The position numbers and the translations under genes are program-made. From Polynucleobacter alcilacus (lineage in GTDB: Bacteria; Pseudomonadota; Gammaproteobacteria; Burkholderiales; Burkholderiaceae): DNA of 64,000 bases. The stretch lies in assembly GCF_018881545.1 (NCBI RefSeq), contig NZ_JACVQD010000001.1, positions 1,516,039 through 1,580,038 on the forward strand, given 5' to 3'. A model generated the notes under the pieces. The model saw nothing but the letters and a program-made list of their open reading frames with translations, was not told where the DNA came from and searched no databases. Shown here piece by piece: positions 38,012-46,479 of this stretch (position 1 is the first letter of the stretch; each line of letters begins with the position of its first letter).

Positions 38012-38643
38012 TTGGTAGATTCTGTTGGGTAAAGTTTTTTAAATAACTGACGTGTGAATTCTTCACACTCCCGTTGGCGTTGATTCGCAACTGCGCGTAA
38101 GCCTCTCCAAGCGGCAAGTGCGGGGATAGCAATTAACAAACCAAAAGCCGTGTTGTAAAGCGCCACGGAAATTCCATGAGCCAGTTGTTGTGGATTACCA
38201 GCTCCACTGATTGCGCCCTGGCTGCCAAAAATCTCAATCATTCCGACTACAGTCCCAAATAGACCTAATAAAGGGGCAACGGTGGCGATGGTGGCTAAGA
38301 TACCTAAATAGCGGTCGAGCTTGAACCAGGTTGTTTGGGCTACTGCCTGGAGCTCTTCAAGCGCACCCTCAGCGCTGCTGCCGTTTAGCTTTTCTCTCAA
38401 AACGCAGGCAAATAGGGGGCTTGCTGGTGAGAGTTGGCTCAAATCCTTAATTTGAGCCTCTGTTAGCCCTTTTTGATTCAGTAGTTGATTGGAAAGGCCA
38501 AAAGCGGTTTCTAGGCTGTCCTTAGGGAAGATGTTGATTTGGCGTAGATACCAAGACCGCTCCAGGACAATAGCCAAGCCAATAATGGAAATAATTAAGA
38601 GAGGCCAAATAGGCCAGCCAGCGGATAGTAAGATTGAGTACAT
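38008..38643 (-). CDS. exbB: MotA/TolQ/ExbB proton channel family protein
   Basis: 211 residues, three helices: ILLSAGWPIWPLLIISIIGL near the N-terminus, LGILATIATVAPLLGLFGTV (helix 2) and VALYNTAFGLLIAIPALAAW (helix 3 with Thr in the pore region). First gene of the minus-strand run; upstream lies the 313-base space before xseA. Works with ExbD. Confidence 0.93.
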   Translation of the reverse strand: MYSILLSAGWPIWPLLIISIIGLAIVLERSWYLRQINIFPKDSLETAFGLSNQLLNQKGLTEAQIKDLSQLSPASPLFACVLREKLNGSSAEGALEELQAVAQTTWFKLDRYLGILATIATVAPLLGLFGTVVGMIEIFGSQGAISGAGNPQQLAHGISVALYNTAFGLLIAIPALAAWRGLRAVANQRQRECEEFTRQLFKKLYPTESTK

Positions 38644-38956
38644 AAGCTCAGTACTTTAGCTGAATTACAAAGCCATTTTCAGAAAGCTAGCCTGTGGATA
38701 ACTCTGTGCAAAACTTTTTTACTATTACCCTGTAAGTCCTTGATTGATGGTGAAAGAGCTAGGATCTGTCTTACATAGCGTGTTGAGAGATTGAAAAATT
38801 AGCCATATAAATCAATGACTTATTTTTCTGTTGTTGGATTTATGAGACGTTTTGGGTCAGTAATTACTTACTTTTACTACTAGACCCATAGCGAATAAGC
38901 TTCTGTGGATATTTATCGCCGTCTAAGCCAGATGGCCCTGTAGAAAAAGAGAAAAT
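38644..38956. other. 313-base intergenic region between exbB and xseA
   Basis: No coding frame is evident. It must hold the divergent promoters for the exbB run and xseA. A perfect DnaA-box-like TGTGGATAA is at 38693-38701, and a one-mismatch copy TGTGGATAT at 38904-38912. A TGGGTC / GACCCA inverted repeat flanks an AT-rich middle part around 38853-38888. No known RNA was recognised. Confidence 0.5.
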
Positions 38957-40174
38957 ATGTTGGAAATATCAAGGGAAATACTCAGTGTTGGCGATCTAAA
39001 CCGCGCCATTGCCGCCTCTTTAGAGGAGCGCTTTGACACCGTTTGGGTTAGCGGGGAGATTTCCAATTTCAAGGCATATGACAGCGGGCATTGGTATTTC
39101 TCCTTAAAGGATGAAGAGGGGCAAATTCGCTGCGTCATGTTCCGCGGTCGTAATGGTCAGGTTGGCTTCATGCCGCAGTCAGGCGACTTGGTTGAGGTGA
39201 GTGCGAGTTTGGGTCTGTATGTGCCGAGAGGCGATATTCAGCTCACCATTCAAACCTTGCGTCGTGCTGGCATGGGTGGTTTGTATGAAGCTTTTCTCAA
39301 GCTCAAGGCTAAGTTAGCAAAAGAAGGTTTGTTTGATGAAGAGCGTAAGCGTGAGATTCCGTCTCATCCGCGTTCAATCGGCATCATTACCTCACCCCAA
39401 GCAGCAGCCTTAAAAGATGTCTTGAGTACTTTGGCTAGACGGGCACCCCATATCCCCATTGTGATTTATCCCACCTTAGTGCAAGGACCGGATGCACCAT
39501 CGGGAATGATTGCTGCTCTCAAAGCCGCTGCAAAAGAAAATGTGGTCGATGTCATTTTGTTAGTGCGAGGTGGCGGCAGCATCGAAGACCTTTGGGCATT
39601 TAATGATGAACAGTTAGCTTATGCCATTGCGCAATCACCTATTCCGGTAGTGAGTGGTGTAGGTCACGAAACGGATTTTACAATTGCGGATTTTGTTGCA
39701 GACCTGAGGGCGCCTACGCCTACAGGCGCTGCTGAGCTTGCTGCACCACGCAAAGACCAGATGTTGCAGGAGTTAGAGGCCATCAAGCAAGCCCTGCTGC
39801 AGCGAGTCATTCAACGCGTAGAACGTGAAGCTCAAACATTAGATCAACTAGCCTTGCGCTTAAGTCATGCGCTACCTAACCCTCATCGGATGCGTGAGCA
39901 AATCACTAGCTGGCAACAGCGCTTAAATCAAGCCTGGTCAGTTCGCATGGAAAATTGGAAACGCAATCAATCACATCATCAGTTGCAATTAGAAATGCTC
40001 AATCCACAGAGAACCTTAGAGCGCGGCTACGCAGTCATTCTGAGTAAGCAAGAAGACCAACTGCATGCAGTGCGTAAACCAAATGAGCTCAATACAGAAA
40101 ATGTATTTCAGGTGCGTCTGGCAGAAGGTCAGGCTGAGGTCCAATTCTCAGAGGTAGAACAACAGCGTCAATGA
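38957..40174 (+). CDS. xseA: Exodeoxyribonuclease VII large subunit
   Basis: Single-strand exonuclease subunit. 405 residues. The N-terminal OB fold (DTVWVSGEISNFKAYDSGHW, YFSLKDEEGQIRCVMF), the catalytic core (PRSIGIITSPQAAALKDVL, VDVILLVRGGGSIEDLWAFN, IPVVSGVGHETDFTIADFVA, LRAPTPTGAAELAAP) and a C-terminal coiled coil ending RTLERGYAVIL are all in order. The small subunit xseB is not adjacent. Confidence 0.97.
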   Translation: MLEISREILSVGDLNRAIAASLEERFDTVWVSGEISNFKAYDSGHWYFSLKDEEGQIRCVMFRGRNGQVGFMPQSGDLVEVSASLGLYVPRGDIQLTIQTLRRAGMGGLYEAFLKLKAKLAKEGLFDEERKREIPSHPRSIGIITSPQAAALKDVLSTLARRAPHIPIVIYPTLVQGPDAPSGMIAALKAAAKENVVDVILLVRGGGSIEDLWAFNDEQLAYAIAQSPIPVVSGVGHETDFTIADFVADLRAPTPTGAAELAAPRKDQMLQELEAIKQALLQRVIQRVEREAQTLDQLALRLSHALPNPHRMREQITSWQQRLNQAWSVRMENWKRNQSHHQLQLEMLNPQRTLERGYAVILSKQEDQLHAVRKPNELNTENVFQVRLAEGQAEVQFSEVEQQRQ

Positions 40175-40231
40175 TGTTTTGAGCATAGACAAAATATTCT
40201 GCCAGCATGGTTAAGAAATGATCTCATTACG

Positions 40232-40263
40232 GTTATTATACAAATAAATTTATGTATAATAAC
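40232..40263 (+). promoter_or_regulatory. Perfect palindrome containing the -10 element of the nucleotidyltransferase gene
   Basis: Arms GTTATTATACA (40232-40242) and TGTATAATAAC (40253-40263) are exact inverted repeats around a 10-base AT spacer. The right arm contains a consensus -10, TATAAT, at 40255-40260. The ATG of the next gene is at 40267, so transcription from this element would begin at or very near the start codon. A bound dimer would block the promoter. Confidence 0.7.
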
Positions 40264-40266
40264 TAA

Positions 40267-41316
40267 ATGAACGGTCCCTTATATCAACCACTCTCTATGT
40301 CGGCGCAGACAGCTTATGCTGAACTGCAAGATCAGTTACGCATCCAAAATATTGATCGCTTACGGACTTTACCTGGCGCCTTTCATAAGCAAACCCAAAA
40401 GGGAAGGTCTTATATTTATTACGGATATCGTGATTTGGATGGCGCTGGTCGAATGGCTTATGTCGGCCCTGAGGATCAGCGCGTAACTGAATTAATCAAA
40501 AAATACCAAGAACTCAAGTTAGATGATTTAACTCAAAACATTAGAGGTCTAGCCAGATCAGCCGAGGCACTTGGATGTGCATGCACCCTGACAAAGCACT
40601 TTAGGGTAGTCAATCGCCTCGAGCAATATGGTTTTTTTGGGGCGGGCGGCATTTTAATTGGCACTCACGCGTTTCTTGCAATGGGCAATATGTTGGGTGT
40701 GAAATGGCTATCTTCCAATTTGACTATGGATGTGGATTTTGCTCATGCAGGTAAAAATGTCTCTATTGCTTTGGGTGCGAACGTCAAAATCTCAGTGCAC
40801 GATGCACTGAATTCTTTAGAAATGGGCCTTTTACCGATTACTCAGTTTTCTGGAAAAACTGGAGCGCAATATCGAAACCCCAAAGATCCTGAATTACGCC
40901 TAGATTTTGTCACCCCCCAAACCAGGAGTGGTGGCCCTGTTGTTCTGCCTGAATTAGGTTTGGCTTTGGAGTGCTTAAAATTTATGGAATTTTCATTGGT
41001 AGGCACCACCCAGGCGGTTTTGTTATCCACAGAAGGGGCTTGTATTGTAAATATCCCAGCCCCCGAGCGATATGCAGTTCATAAGTTAATTATTTATGGC
41101 GAGCGACCTACGAGTGAGCGCGCAAAATCAAACAAGGATATAGCTCAGGCAGCTGCAATATTTAAAGTTCTATTTGACGCTGGCAATGAAGATCTAGTTA
41201 GAAATGCCTGGGCTGATGCGCTTTCTCGTGGACCGGGTTGGGTCAAGAGATTAAATCAGGGGAAGATGGCTTTGCTTAAAAGATATCCAGAATTAGTAGA
41301 GTTGGGTAATGCCTAA
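40267..41316 (+). CDS. GSU2403-family nucleotidyltransferase-fold protein
   Basis: 349 residues matching the GSU2403/NTP_transf_8 group of unknown function. Residues 1-120 form an N-terminal domain (YIYYGYRDLDGAGRMAYVGP) followed by KHFRVVNRLEQYGFFGAGG; the nucleotidyltransferase signature is ILIGTHAFLAMGNML and TMDVDFAHAG, with D155 and D157 as the metal pair. The fold is shared with AbiEii-type toxins, but no AbiEi partner is present, so a toxin role is only a thought. No Shine-Dalgarno; the palindromic promoter ends 3 bases before the ATG. Convergent with murB. Confidence 0.8.
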   Translation: MNGPLYQPLSMSAQTAYAELQDQLRIQNIDRLRTLPGAFHKQTQKGRSYIYYGYRDLDGAGRMAYVGPEDQRVTELIKKYQELKLDDLTQNIRGLARSAEALGCACTLTKHFRVVNRLEQYGFFGAGGILIGTHAFLAMGNMLGVKWLSSNLTMDVDFAHAGKNVSIALGANVKISVHDALNSLEMGLLPITQFSGKTGAQYRNPKDPELRLDFVTPQTRSGGPVVLPELGLALECLKFMEFSLVGTTQAVLLSTEGACIVNIPAPERYAVHKLIIYGERPTSERAKSNKDIAQAAAIFKVLFDAGNEDLVRNAWADALSRGPGWVKRLNQGKMALLKRYPELVELGNA

Positions 41317-41320
41317 ATAA

Positions 41321-42358
41321 TTAGAAGATATTGGGTTCAATCTCTAAGCTCACCCCAAACTCTTCGTGCACTTTATTCTGAATGCACTGTGCGAGCTCCA
41401 AAATATCTTGTGCGGTACCTTTGCCATGGTTCACAAGAACCAGAGCCTGATTCTCATATACGCCTACTTCCCCCATCCGCTGACCTCTAAAGCCGCATTG
41501 ATCAATCAGCCATCCAGCAGCTAGCTTGCGCTTACCAGGGACATCGGGATAAGAAACTAAGCCGGAATGCTTCCGCAGTAAGGTTTCGTATTGCTCATTG
41601 GGTATGACTGGGTTCTGAAAGAAGCTACCAGCGTTGCCAATGACTTTAGGGTCAGGTAATTTATGAGTACGAATTTTACATACAGCCAGAAATATTTCTT
41701 CCGGGCTAGGCTTGGGGTTATCGATAAATTGCTTTGCCAAGTCTGCGTAATGAATGCGCGCTTCCCAGTTTTTGGGGATTCTAAAAACGACCTTTGTCAC
41801 AATAAATCGATGGGGATTTTGTTTGAAGTAACTATTGCGATAAGCAAATTGGCAAGCCTGTGTTGGAAGGGTGACAAAGTCATGGGTCTTAGTATCAAAC
41901 GCTTCGATGCTCTCAATGTAGTCAGCGAGTTCAACACCGTACGCGCCGATATTCTGAATCGGTGCTGCGCCAACCGTGCCTGGTATGAGGGCTAAATTTT
42001 CTAGGCTAGGTAAATTATTTTCTAAGGTCCAAGCTACAAATTCATGCCAGTTCACGCCAGCACCTACCTCAACTAAGGTGTGAGTCTGGTCAGAGGAAAC
42101 AATTTCTTGCCCTGCAATATTGATAAGCAAGGTTGCCCCCGGCAAAACGGCCGGCAAAATAACATTACTGCCGCTCCCCAAAACGCGCCAAGCGAGATTC
42201 TTTTCGGCAATGTTGCTCATGACCCCTGGTATCTGATTGGCGGCAGTAATTTCGTAGGCGAAATCTGCAACAGCATCCAAGCCAAAGGTATTGCGATCCT
42301 TGAGGCCTAAATTGAGGATCAATTTTGCAGAGATAGGCGCATTTTGCCGAGAGTTCAT
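41321..42358 (-). CDS. murB: UDP-N-acetylenolpyruvoylglucosamine reductase
   Basis: FAD enzyme making UDP-MurNAc for peptidoglycan. 345 residues, type I MurB. VLGSGSNVILPAVLPGATLL, ENLALIPGTVGAAPIQNIGA, FAYRNSYFKQNPHRFIVTK, VIGNAGSFFQNPVI (with the catalytic Ser region), GWLIDQCGFRGQRMGEVGVY and LEIEPNIF at the end match the family. Only 4 bases from the convergent nucleotidyltransferase gene. Confidence 0.97.
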   Translation of the reverse strand: MNSRQNAPISAKLILNLGLKDRNTFGLDAVADFAYEITAANQIPGVMSNIAEKNLAWRVLGSGSNVILPAVLPGATLLINIAGQEIVSSDQTHTLVEVGAGVNWHEFVAWTLENNLPSLENLALIPGTVGAAPIQNIGAYGVELADYIESIEAFDTKTHDFVTLPTQACQFAYRNSYFKQNPHRFIVTKVVFRIPKNWEARIHYADLAKQFIDNPKPSPEEIFLAVCKIRTHKLPDPKVIGNAGSFFQNPVIPNEQYETLLRKHSGLVSYPDVPGKRKLAAGWLIDQCGFRGQRMGEVGVYENQALVLVNHGKGTAQDILELAQCIQNKVHEEFGVSLEIEPNIF

Positions 42359-42481
42359 GCCACAATCTTATTCGGAAATCGGTTTTTGACAGTCTTTCTG
42401 TAAGAATGGCTTGAAAATACCGCATTCATCAGCTGGTGCAGTAAACAGAGAAGATGATCAGAATATCAACAAGGAGTAGAT

Positions 42482-42967
42482 ATGCCCACATTTGACGTAG
42501 TTTGCGAGCCTGATATGGTGGAGCTCAAAAATGCCATCGAACAGTCTAATAAAGAAATTAGCAACCGCTTTGACTTTAAGGGTTCAGATAGTCGCGTTGA
42601 GCAAAAAGATGAGGCACTCATTTTATATGGCGATGATGACTTTAAATTGGGTCAAGTACGCGATGTATTGATTGGCAAGATGGCTAAACGCAATGTGGAT
42701 GTGCGTTATCTGAAGGATGACAAAACAGAAACGATTGGTAGTGATAAGCGCAAGCAAACCATGAAGATTCAGAAGGGTATCACTTCAGATCTTTCAAAAA
42801 AAGTAGTGCGCATTATTAAAGACAGCAAAATCAAAGTGCAGGCCAGTATTCAGGGTGATGCAGTGCGCGTGACCGGGGCTAAGCGCGATGATTTGCAGGA
42901 AGTCATGACGCTCTTGCGCAAGGAAGTCACCGAAGCTCCATTGGGCTTTAATAATTTCCGTGACTGA
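42482..42967 (+). CDS. yajQ: YajQ-family nucleotide-binding protein
   Basis: 161 residues of UPF0234. [20 protein letters not shown], then [20 protein letters not shown] and the C-terminal [18 protein letters not shown] are diagnostic. Family members in Xanthomonas and Pseudomonas bind cyclic di-GMP and act as regulators; the role here is inferred from family only. A good AAGGAG precedes ATG 42482. It overlaps xerD by 8 bases. Confidence 0.95.
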   Translation: MPTFDVVCEPDMVELKNAIEQSNKEISNRFDFKGSDSRVEQKDEALILYGDDDFKLGQVRDVLIGKMAKRNVDVRYLKDDKTETIGSDKRKQTMKIQKGITSDLSKKVVRIIKDSKIKVQASIQGDAVRVTGAKRDDLQEVMTLLRKEVTEAPLGFNNFRD

Positions 42968-43883
42968 TGTTGCCCCTGAAATAGCACTAGCAAGCCAAGA
43001 GGCCATTGAGCGCTTCTGTGATGCTTGCTGGCTAGAAGATGGGCTGGCACAAAATAGCCTTGCAGCCTACCGCAGAGATTTATTGCTCCTAGCCCAATGG
43101 CTCTTTAAGAACTCCGGCGCTGACCTCTACGGCGTGACGGAAAAAGACCTCACTGCTTATATTGCCCATCGTCGTGCAGACAAAGCCACTACTGCTAATC
43201 GCCGCCTGACAGTATTTAAACGTTTCTATCGTCATGCACTGCGTATTAATTTAGTCAGAAGTGATCCTTGTATTGGTTTGCGCGCCGCTAAACAAGCATT
43301 ACGATTTCCAAAGACCTTAAGTGAGGACCAAGTAACGGCTTTACTCAATGCTCCCGATATTGATACGCCTTTGGGTCTGCGGGATCGCACGATGCTTGAA
43401 CTGATGTATGCCAGTGGTCTACGTGTTTCAGAAATTGTTTCTTTAAAAACAGTAGCCTTAGGTTTGAATGAAGGTGTAGTTCGGGTAGTGAACGGTAAGG
43501 GTGGTAAAGAACGCTTGGTGCCGTTTGGTGGTGAAGCAGGGCAATGGTTAAGACGATATTTAGCGGATGCTCGCACCCCATTACTAGAGGGTAATACGAC
43601 GGATGCGGTGTTCGTTGGTCGTCATACGGGTACCGGGCTTACGCGGCAGGCATTTTGGGCTTTAATTAAGCGCTATGCCACCATTGCCAATATTCCCGTG
43701 GCCTTATCCCCGCATACCTTACGACATGCCTTTGCGACCCATTTACTCAATCACGGCGCTGATTTAAGAGTGGTGCAACTACTTTTGGGTCATGCTGATA
43801 TATCTACAACACAAATTTATACCCATGTGGCGAGAGAGCGCCTGAAATCGATTCATCAGCAGCACCATCCCCGTGGCTCATGA
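42960..43883 (+). CDS. xerD: Tyrosine recombinase XerD
   Basis: 307 residues, chromosome-dimer resolvase at dif. The N-terminal SAM-like domain ([20 protein letters not shown]) is followed by the catalytic domain with Arg in [13 protein letters not shown], Lys in [41 protein letters not shown] with the nucleophilic Tyr. GTG start at 42960, overlapping the yajQ stop. XerC is very similar, so the D/C call rests on overall resemblance and on the family's usual annotation. Confidence 0.9.
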   Translation: MTDVAPEIALASQEAIERFCDACWLEDGLAQNSLAAYRRDLLLLAQWLFKNSGADLYGVTEKDLTAYIAHRRADKATTANRRLTVFKRFYRHALRINLVRSDPCIGLRAAKQALRFPKTLSEDQVTALLNAPDIDTPLGLRDRTMLELMYASGLRVSEIVSLKTVALGLNEGVVRVVNGKGGKERLVPFGGEAGQWLRRYLADARTPLLEGNTTDAVFVGRHTGTGLTRQAFWALIKRYATIANIPVALSPHTLRHAFATHLLNHGADLRVVQLLLGHADISTTQIYTHVARERLKSIHQQHHPRGS

Positions 43884-43911
43884 AAACTCAATAAGTGTTT
43901 AAGATAGCGTT

Positions 43912-44547
43912 ATGACTTTCACCCTCGACCTTTTACTGATTCCGCTTGCCTATTTGATTGGTTCTGTCTCTTTTGCGGTAGTAGTTAGCAAATGCATGCG
44001 CTTACCGGATCCCCATACCTATGGTTCAGGCAATCCAGGTGCGACCAACGTATTGCGTACTGGTAATAAATTGGCAGCTGTCTTGACCTTAATTGGTGAT
44101 GCACTGAAGGGATATTTTGCGGTGATGCTTGCTCGTATCATGCTGGGTGACCAATCATTAAGCTCTACCATGAGCTCTTGGGTTTTATGTGGTGTTGTCA
44201 TCGCAGTATTTTTAGGACATGTATTTCCGGTGTTTCATAGATTCAAAGGGGGCAAAGGCGTTGCTACTGCCTGCGGGATATTGTTTGGTGTGAATGTCAT
44301 TTTAGGTATGGCTACATTGGCTACCTGGATCATCGTTGCTACGTTTATGCGTTACTCCTCCTTGGCTGCCTTAGCAGCAGCCATATTTGGCCCGATCTAT
44401 TTTGTTTTCTTGTTTGGCTTTCAGCCGATGGGCATTGCATTACTGATCGTTTGTCTTTTGCTGATTTGGCGCCACCGCAGCAATATTGGCAATTTGATGA
44501 ATGGCACCGAAAGTCGTATCGGTTCTAAAAAACTACGTAGTAACTAA
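43912..44547 (+). CDS. plsY: Glycerol-3-phosphate acyltransferase PlsY
   Basis: Membrane enzyme acylating glycerol-3-phosphate from acyl-phosphate. 211 residues. [17 protein letters not shown] is the substrate loop, [20 protein letters not shown] is the second diagnostic block, and about five to seven hydrophobic stretches are visible ([20 protein letters not shown] at the start). Follows xerD by 28 bases. Confidence 0.96.
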   Translation: MTFTLDLLLIPLAYLIGSVSFAVVVSKCMRLPDPHTYGSGNPGATNVLRTGNKLAAVLTLIGDALKGYFAVMLARIMLGDQSLSSTMSSWVLCGVVIAVFLGHVFPVFHRFKGGKGVATACGILFGVNVILGMATLATWIIVATFMRYSSLAALAAAIFGPIYFVFLFGFQPMGIALLIVCLLLIWRHRSNIGNLMNGTESRIGSKKLRSN

Positions 44548-44568
44548 ACCCCTTAAAAGCTACCGACT

Positions 44569-44940
44569 ATGACTATTGCTTATGCATGCCTTCTCTTTAT
44601 GGGGCTATTTCCGTATGTAGCTGCTGGAATTGCCAAAAAAGGTTTCGAGGATTATGACAACAGCATGCCCAGGCAATGGCTAGCCAAACAAACGGGCTTT
44701 AGGGCGAGGGCCAATGCAGCGCAAGCCAACTTATTTGAATCCCTACCTCTTTTCTTTGCGGTAGTCATCATCGCCCAGATTGCCAATGCCCCACAAGCGA
44801 GAATCGATTTGCTAGCCTTGGGATTTGTAGCGGCGCGCATTGCCTATTTAGTCTGCTACCTTGCTAATTGGCCAACAGCGAGATCAATCGTCTGGTTGCT
44901 AGGTTTAGTTTGTGTAGTCACCCTCTTTTTCCAGATTTAA
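44569..44940 (+). CDS. MAPEG family membrane protein
   Basis: 123 residues, four hydrophobic helices. AYACLLFMGLFPYVAAGIAK, RARANAAQANLFESLPLFFA and ARIAYLVCYLANWPTARSIV match the MAPEG superfamily (glutathione/eicosanoid related); NxFE in the second helix region is conserved. A detoxification role is only inferred. Follows plsY by 21 bases. Confidence 0.88.
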   Translation: MTIAYACLLFMGLFPYVAAGIAKKGFEDYDNSMPRQWLAKQTGFRARANAAQANLFESLPLFFAVVIIAQIANAPQARIDLLALGFVAARIAYLVCYLANWPTARSIVWLLGLVCVVTLFFQI

Positions 44941-44998
44941 TCTAGTCAGCATTTATCATCAATAGCAATAAAAAATAACCCGAGATAATTCATTTCCC

Positions 44999-45862
44999 AT
45001 GCCGACCAAAAAATTACCCTTGAAGAAAATACCAACAAAAAAAGTGGCCACTAAAGCAGTCAGTAAAACAACTGCTAAAACAACAGCCAAAACGGCAACT
45101 AAGGTACCAGCTAAGACAGCAACTAAGGCAGCAACTAAGGCAGCAACTAAGGCAGTAACTAAGACAGTAAGTAAAAAAGAAGGTGCTGGCTTACCTTTAT
45201 CTGTCGTAATTCGAAGGCGCATCGAGGCCCAAAAGGCACGCTTTCATGCAAATGACAATATTGCTCAATTTATTAGGCCTGGAGAGTTGGAGGGCTTAGT
45301 AAATGAAGTAGCTGAAAAAATGCAAGCAGTGCTTGAGAGCCTCGTGATTGATACAAAGAGCGATCACAACACCAAAAATACCAGTCAACGTGTGGCCAAG
45401 ATGTTTGTGCAAGAGGTCTTTAATGGCCGTTATGTAGTGCAGCCTACTTTGACCAAATTCCCCAATGTCAGTCGCTTAAATGAGCTCATGATTGTTGGTC
45501 CCATCACCATTCGAAGCGCATGCTCCCATCATCTATGCCCCATCATGGGTCGTATCTGGATTGGGGTATTGCCAAATAAAGAGTCGGCATTAATTGGTTT
45601 ATCCAAGTACTCGCGTTTAACGGAGTGGGTCATGTGCAGACCGCAAATTCAGGAAGAGGCCGTAGTGGAATTAGCGGATATGCTCGAGAAGAAAATTAAA
45701 CCCATTGGTGTTGCCATCGTGATGGATGCAGATCACTTCTGTATGCAGTGGCGCGGTGTTAAGGATCGGGATTCGAAGATGGTCAATAGCGTAATGCGCG
45801 GCGCCTTTCTAAAAGATCCTAATCTACGTCGCGAGTTTTTATCTTTGCTTGAGAAGCGCTAG
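44999..45862 (+). CDS. folE: GTP cyclohydrolase I with H1-like N-terminal tail
   Basis: 287 residues. Residues about 1-65 are a low-complexity lysine/alanine/threonine tail (AKTATKAATKAATKAVTK and similar), like histone H1 or AlgP-type tails. Residues about 95-287 are FolE: TSQRVAKMFVQEVFNGRYV, then SACSHHLCPIMGRIWIGVLP with C175 and H178, GLSKYSRLTEWVMCRPQIQE, and DADHFCMQWRGVKD with C248, the zinc set. The enzyme makes dihydroneopterin triphosphate for folate and queuosine. In the family the residue before HH is usually Glu; here it is Ser. The tail is unusual for a cyclohydrolase and lies in a 12-base repeat tract. Confidence 0.9.
   Translation: MPTKKLPLKKIPTKKVATKAVSKTTAKTTAKTATKVPAKTATKAATKAATKAVTKTVSKKEGAGLPLSVVIRRRIEAQKARFHANDNIAQFIRPGELEGLVNEVAEKMQAVLESLVIDTKSDHNTKNTSQRVAKMFVQEVFNGRYVVQPTLTKFPNVSRLNELMIVGPITIRSACSHHLCPIMGRIWIGVLPNKESALIGLSKYSRLTEWVMCRPQIQEEAVVELADMLEKKIKPIGVAIVMDADHFCMQWRGVKDRDSKMVNSVMRGAFLKDPNLRREFLSLLEKR
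45095..45178 (+). repeat. 12-base tandem repeat within the folE N-terminal tail
   Basis: Seven in-phase 12-base units; three (45119-45154) are identical copies of GCAACTAAGGCA, flanked by diverged copies at 45095, 45107, 45155 and 45167. Each unit encodes four residues of the A-T-K-A type. Copy number could change by slippage without breaking the frame. Confidence 0.9.
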
Positions 45863-45890
45863 ATTGATCGCGGATATTGGCACTCAGAAA

Positions 45891-46112
45891 ATGATTTCTG
45901 CAAGTACGGCAAGAGTATTTGTTCTTGGCTTAATGACATCAATTCTTTCGGCATGTGGAGGATTTCCGACTACGCATCCGGATCCTGCAAAAAATACACC
46001 AGCAAATTACAAAGCTGACCTCAAGGATTGCGCTCAATCCTATCCCGAGACTCCTGATGGTGTTTACCTCAAGCGACGTATTACTTGTTTGGAAATAAAG
46101 GGTTGGAAGTAA
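45891..46112 (+). CDS. Small predicted lipoprotein
   Basis: 73 residues from ATG 45891. ARVFVLGLMTSILSAC is a lipoprotein signal with the modified Cys at residue 22; the remainder is short, with PDPAKNTPANYKADLKDCAQ and TPDGVYLKRRITCLEIKGWK, and two more cysteines. An in-frame TTG at 45849 overlapping folE would give a longer, less convincing start. Function unknown; probably outer-membrane anchored. Confidence 0.7.
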   Translation: MISASTARVFVLGLMTSILSACGGFPTTHPDPAKNTPANYKADLKDCAQSYPETPDGVYLKRRITCLEIKGWK

Positions 46113-46202
46113 GGGCGCTAAGTAGAACGCTAAGCACGTGTATCGGGTGTTATTTTGGTACGAATTGTCCGTTTTTATAAATATATGCCGACATTATGTG
46201 AC

Positions 46203-46226
46203 ATGCTATATACTTATGCTATATAC
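46203..46226 (+). promoter_or_regulatory. Direct repeats at the vapBC promoter
   Basis: Two identical 11-mers, ATGCTATATAC, at 46203-46213 and 46216-46226 (13-base period), lie 14 bases before the vapB ATG. They contain TATA-rich -10-like sequence and would suit binding of the VapB or VapBC complex for autoregulation. Confidence 0.55.
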
Positions 46227-46239
46227 ATGGGAGTAAGTG

Positions 46240-46479
46240 ATGACAATAGCGATTACAACGGTGTTTACCAACAATCGAAGCCAGGCAGTCAGAATGCCTG
46301 CTGAGGCGCGTTTGCCTGATGAAGTGAAAAAGGTGATTGTGCGTATTCGTGGTCGCGAACGCATCATTACACCGATTGAAAATACGTGGGACAACTTTTT
46401 CTTAAATGGTCCAGCGGTATCTGATGACTTTATGAATGAGCGAGGAGAACAAAAACCAGTTGAGAGGGAAAGCTTGTAA
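46240..46479 (+). CDS. vapB: Antitoxin VapB
   Basis: 79 residues from ATG 46240 (a GTG three bases earlier is possible). AbrB/SpoVT-like N-terminus: TTVFTNNRSQAVRMPAEARL and LPDEVKKVIVRIRGRERIIT, followed by a C-terminal part (WDNFFLNGPAVSDDFMNERG) that would wrap the toxin. The TNNRSQAVRMP block is standard for VapB. Its stop overlaps the vapC start (TAATG). Neutralises the VapC RNase and probably binds the repeats upstream. Confidence 0.93.
   Translation: MTIAITTVFTNNRSQAVRMPAEARLPDEVKKVIVRIRGRERIITPIENTWDNFFLNGPAVSDDFMNERGEQKPVERESL

Noticed and set aside
38693..38912. Chromosome origin near the DnaA-like boxes
   Set aside because: Only two boxes are present, and no dnaA, dnaN, gidA or parAB genes are near.
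45095..45178. Regular 12-base repeats that might be read as a CRISPR or satellite array
   Set aside because: The units are contiguous without spacers, stay in the folE frame and encode the A-T-K tail.
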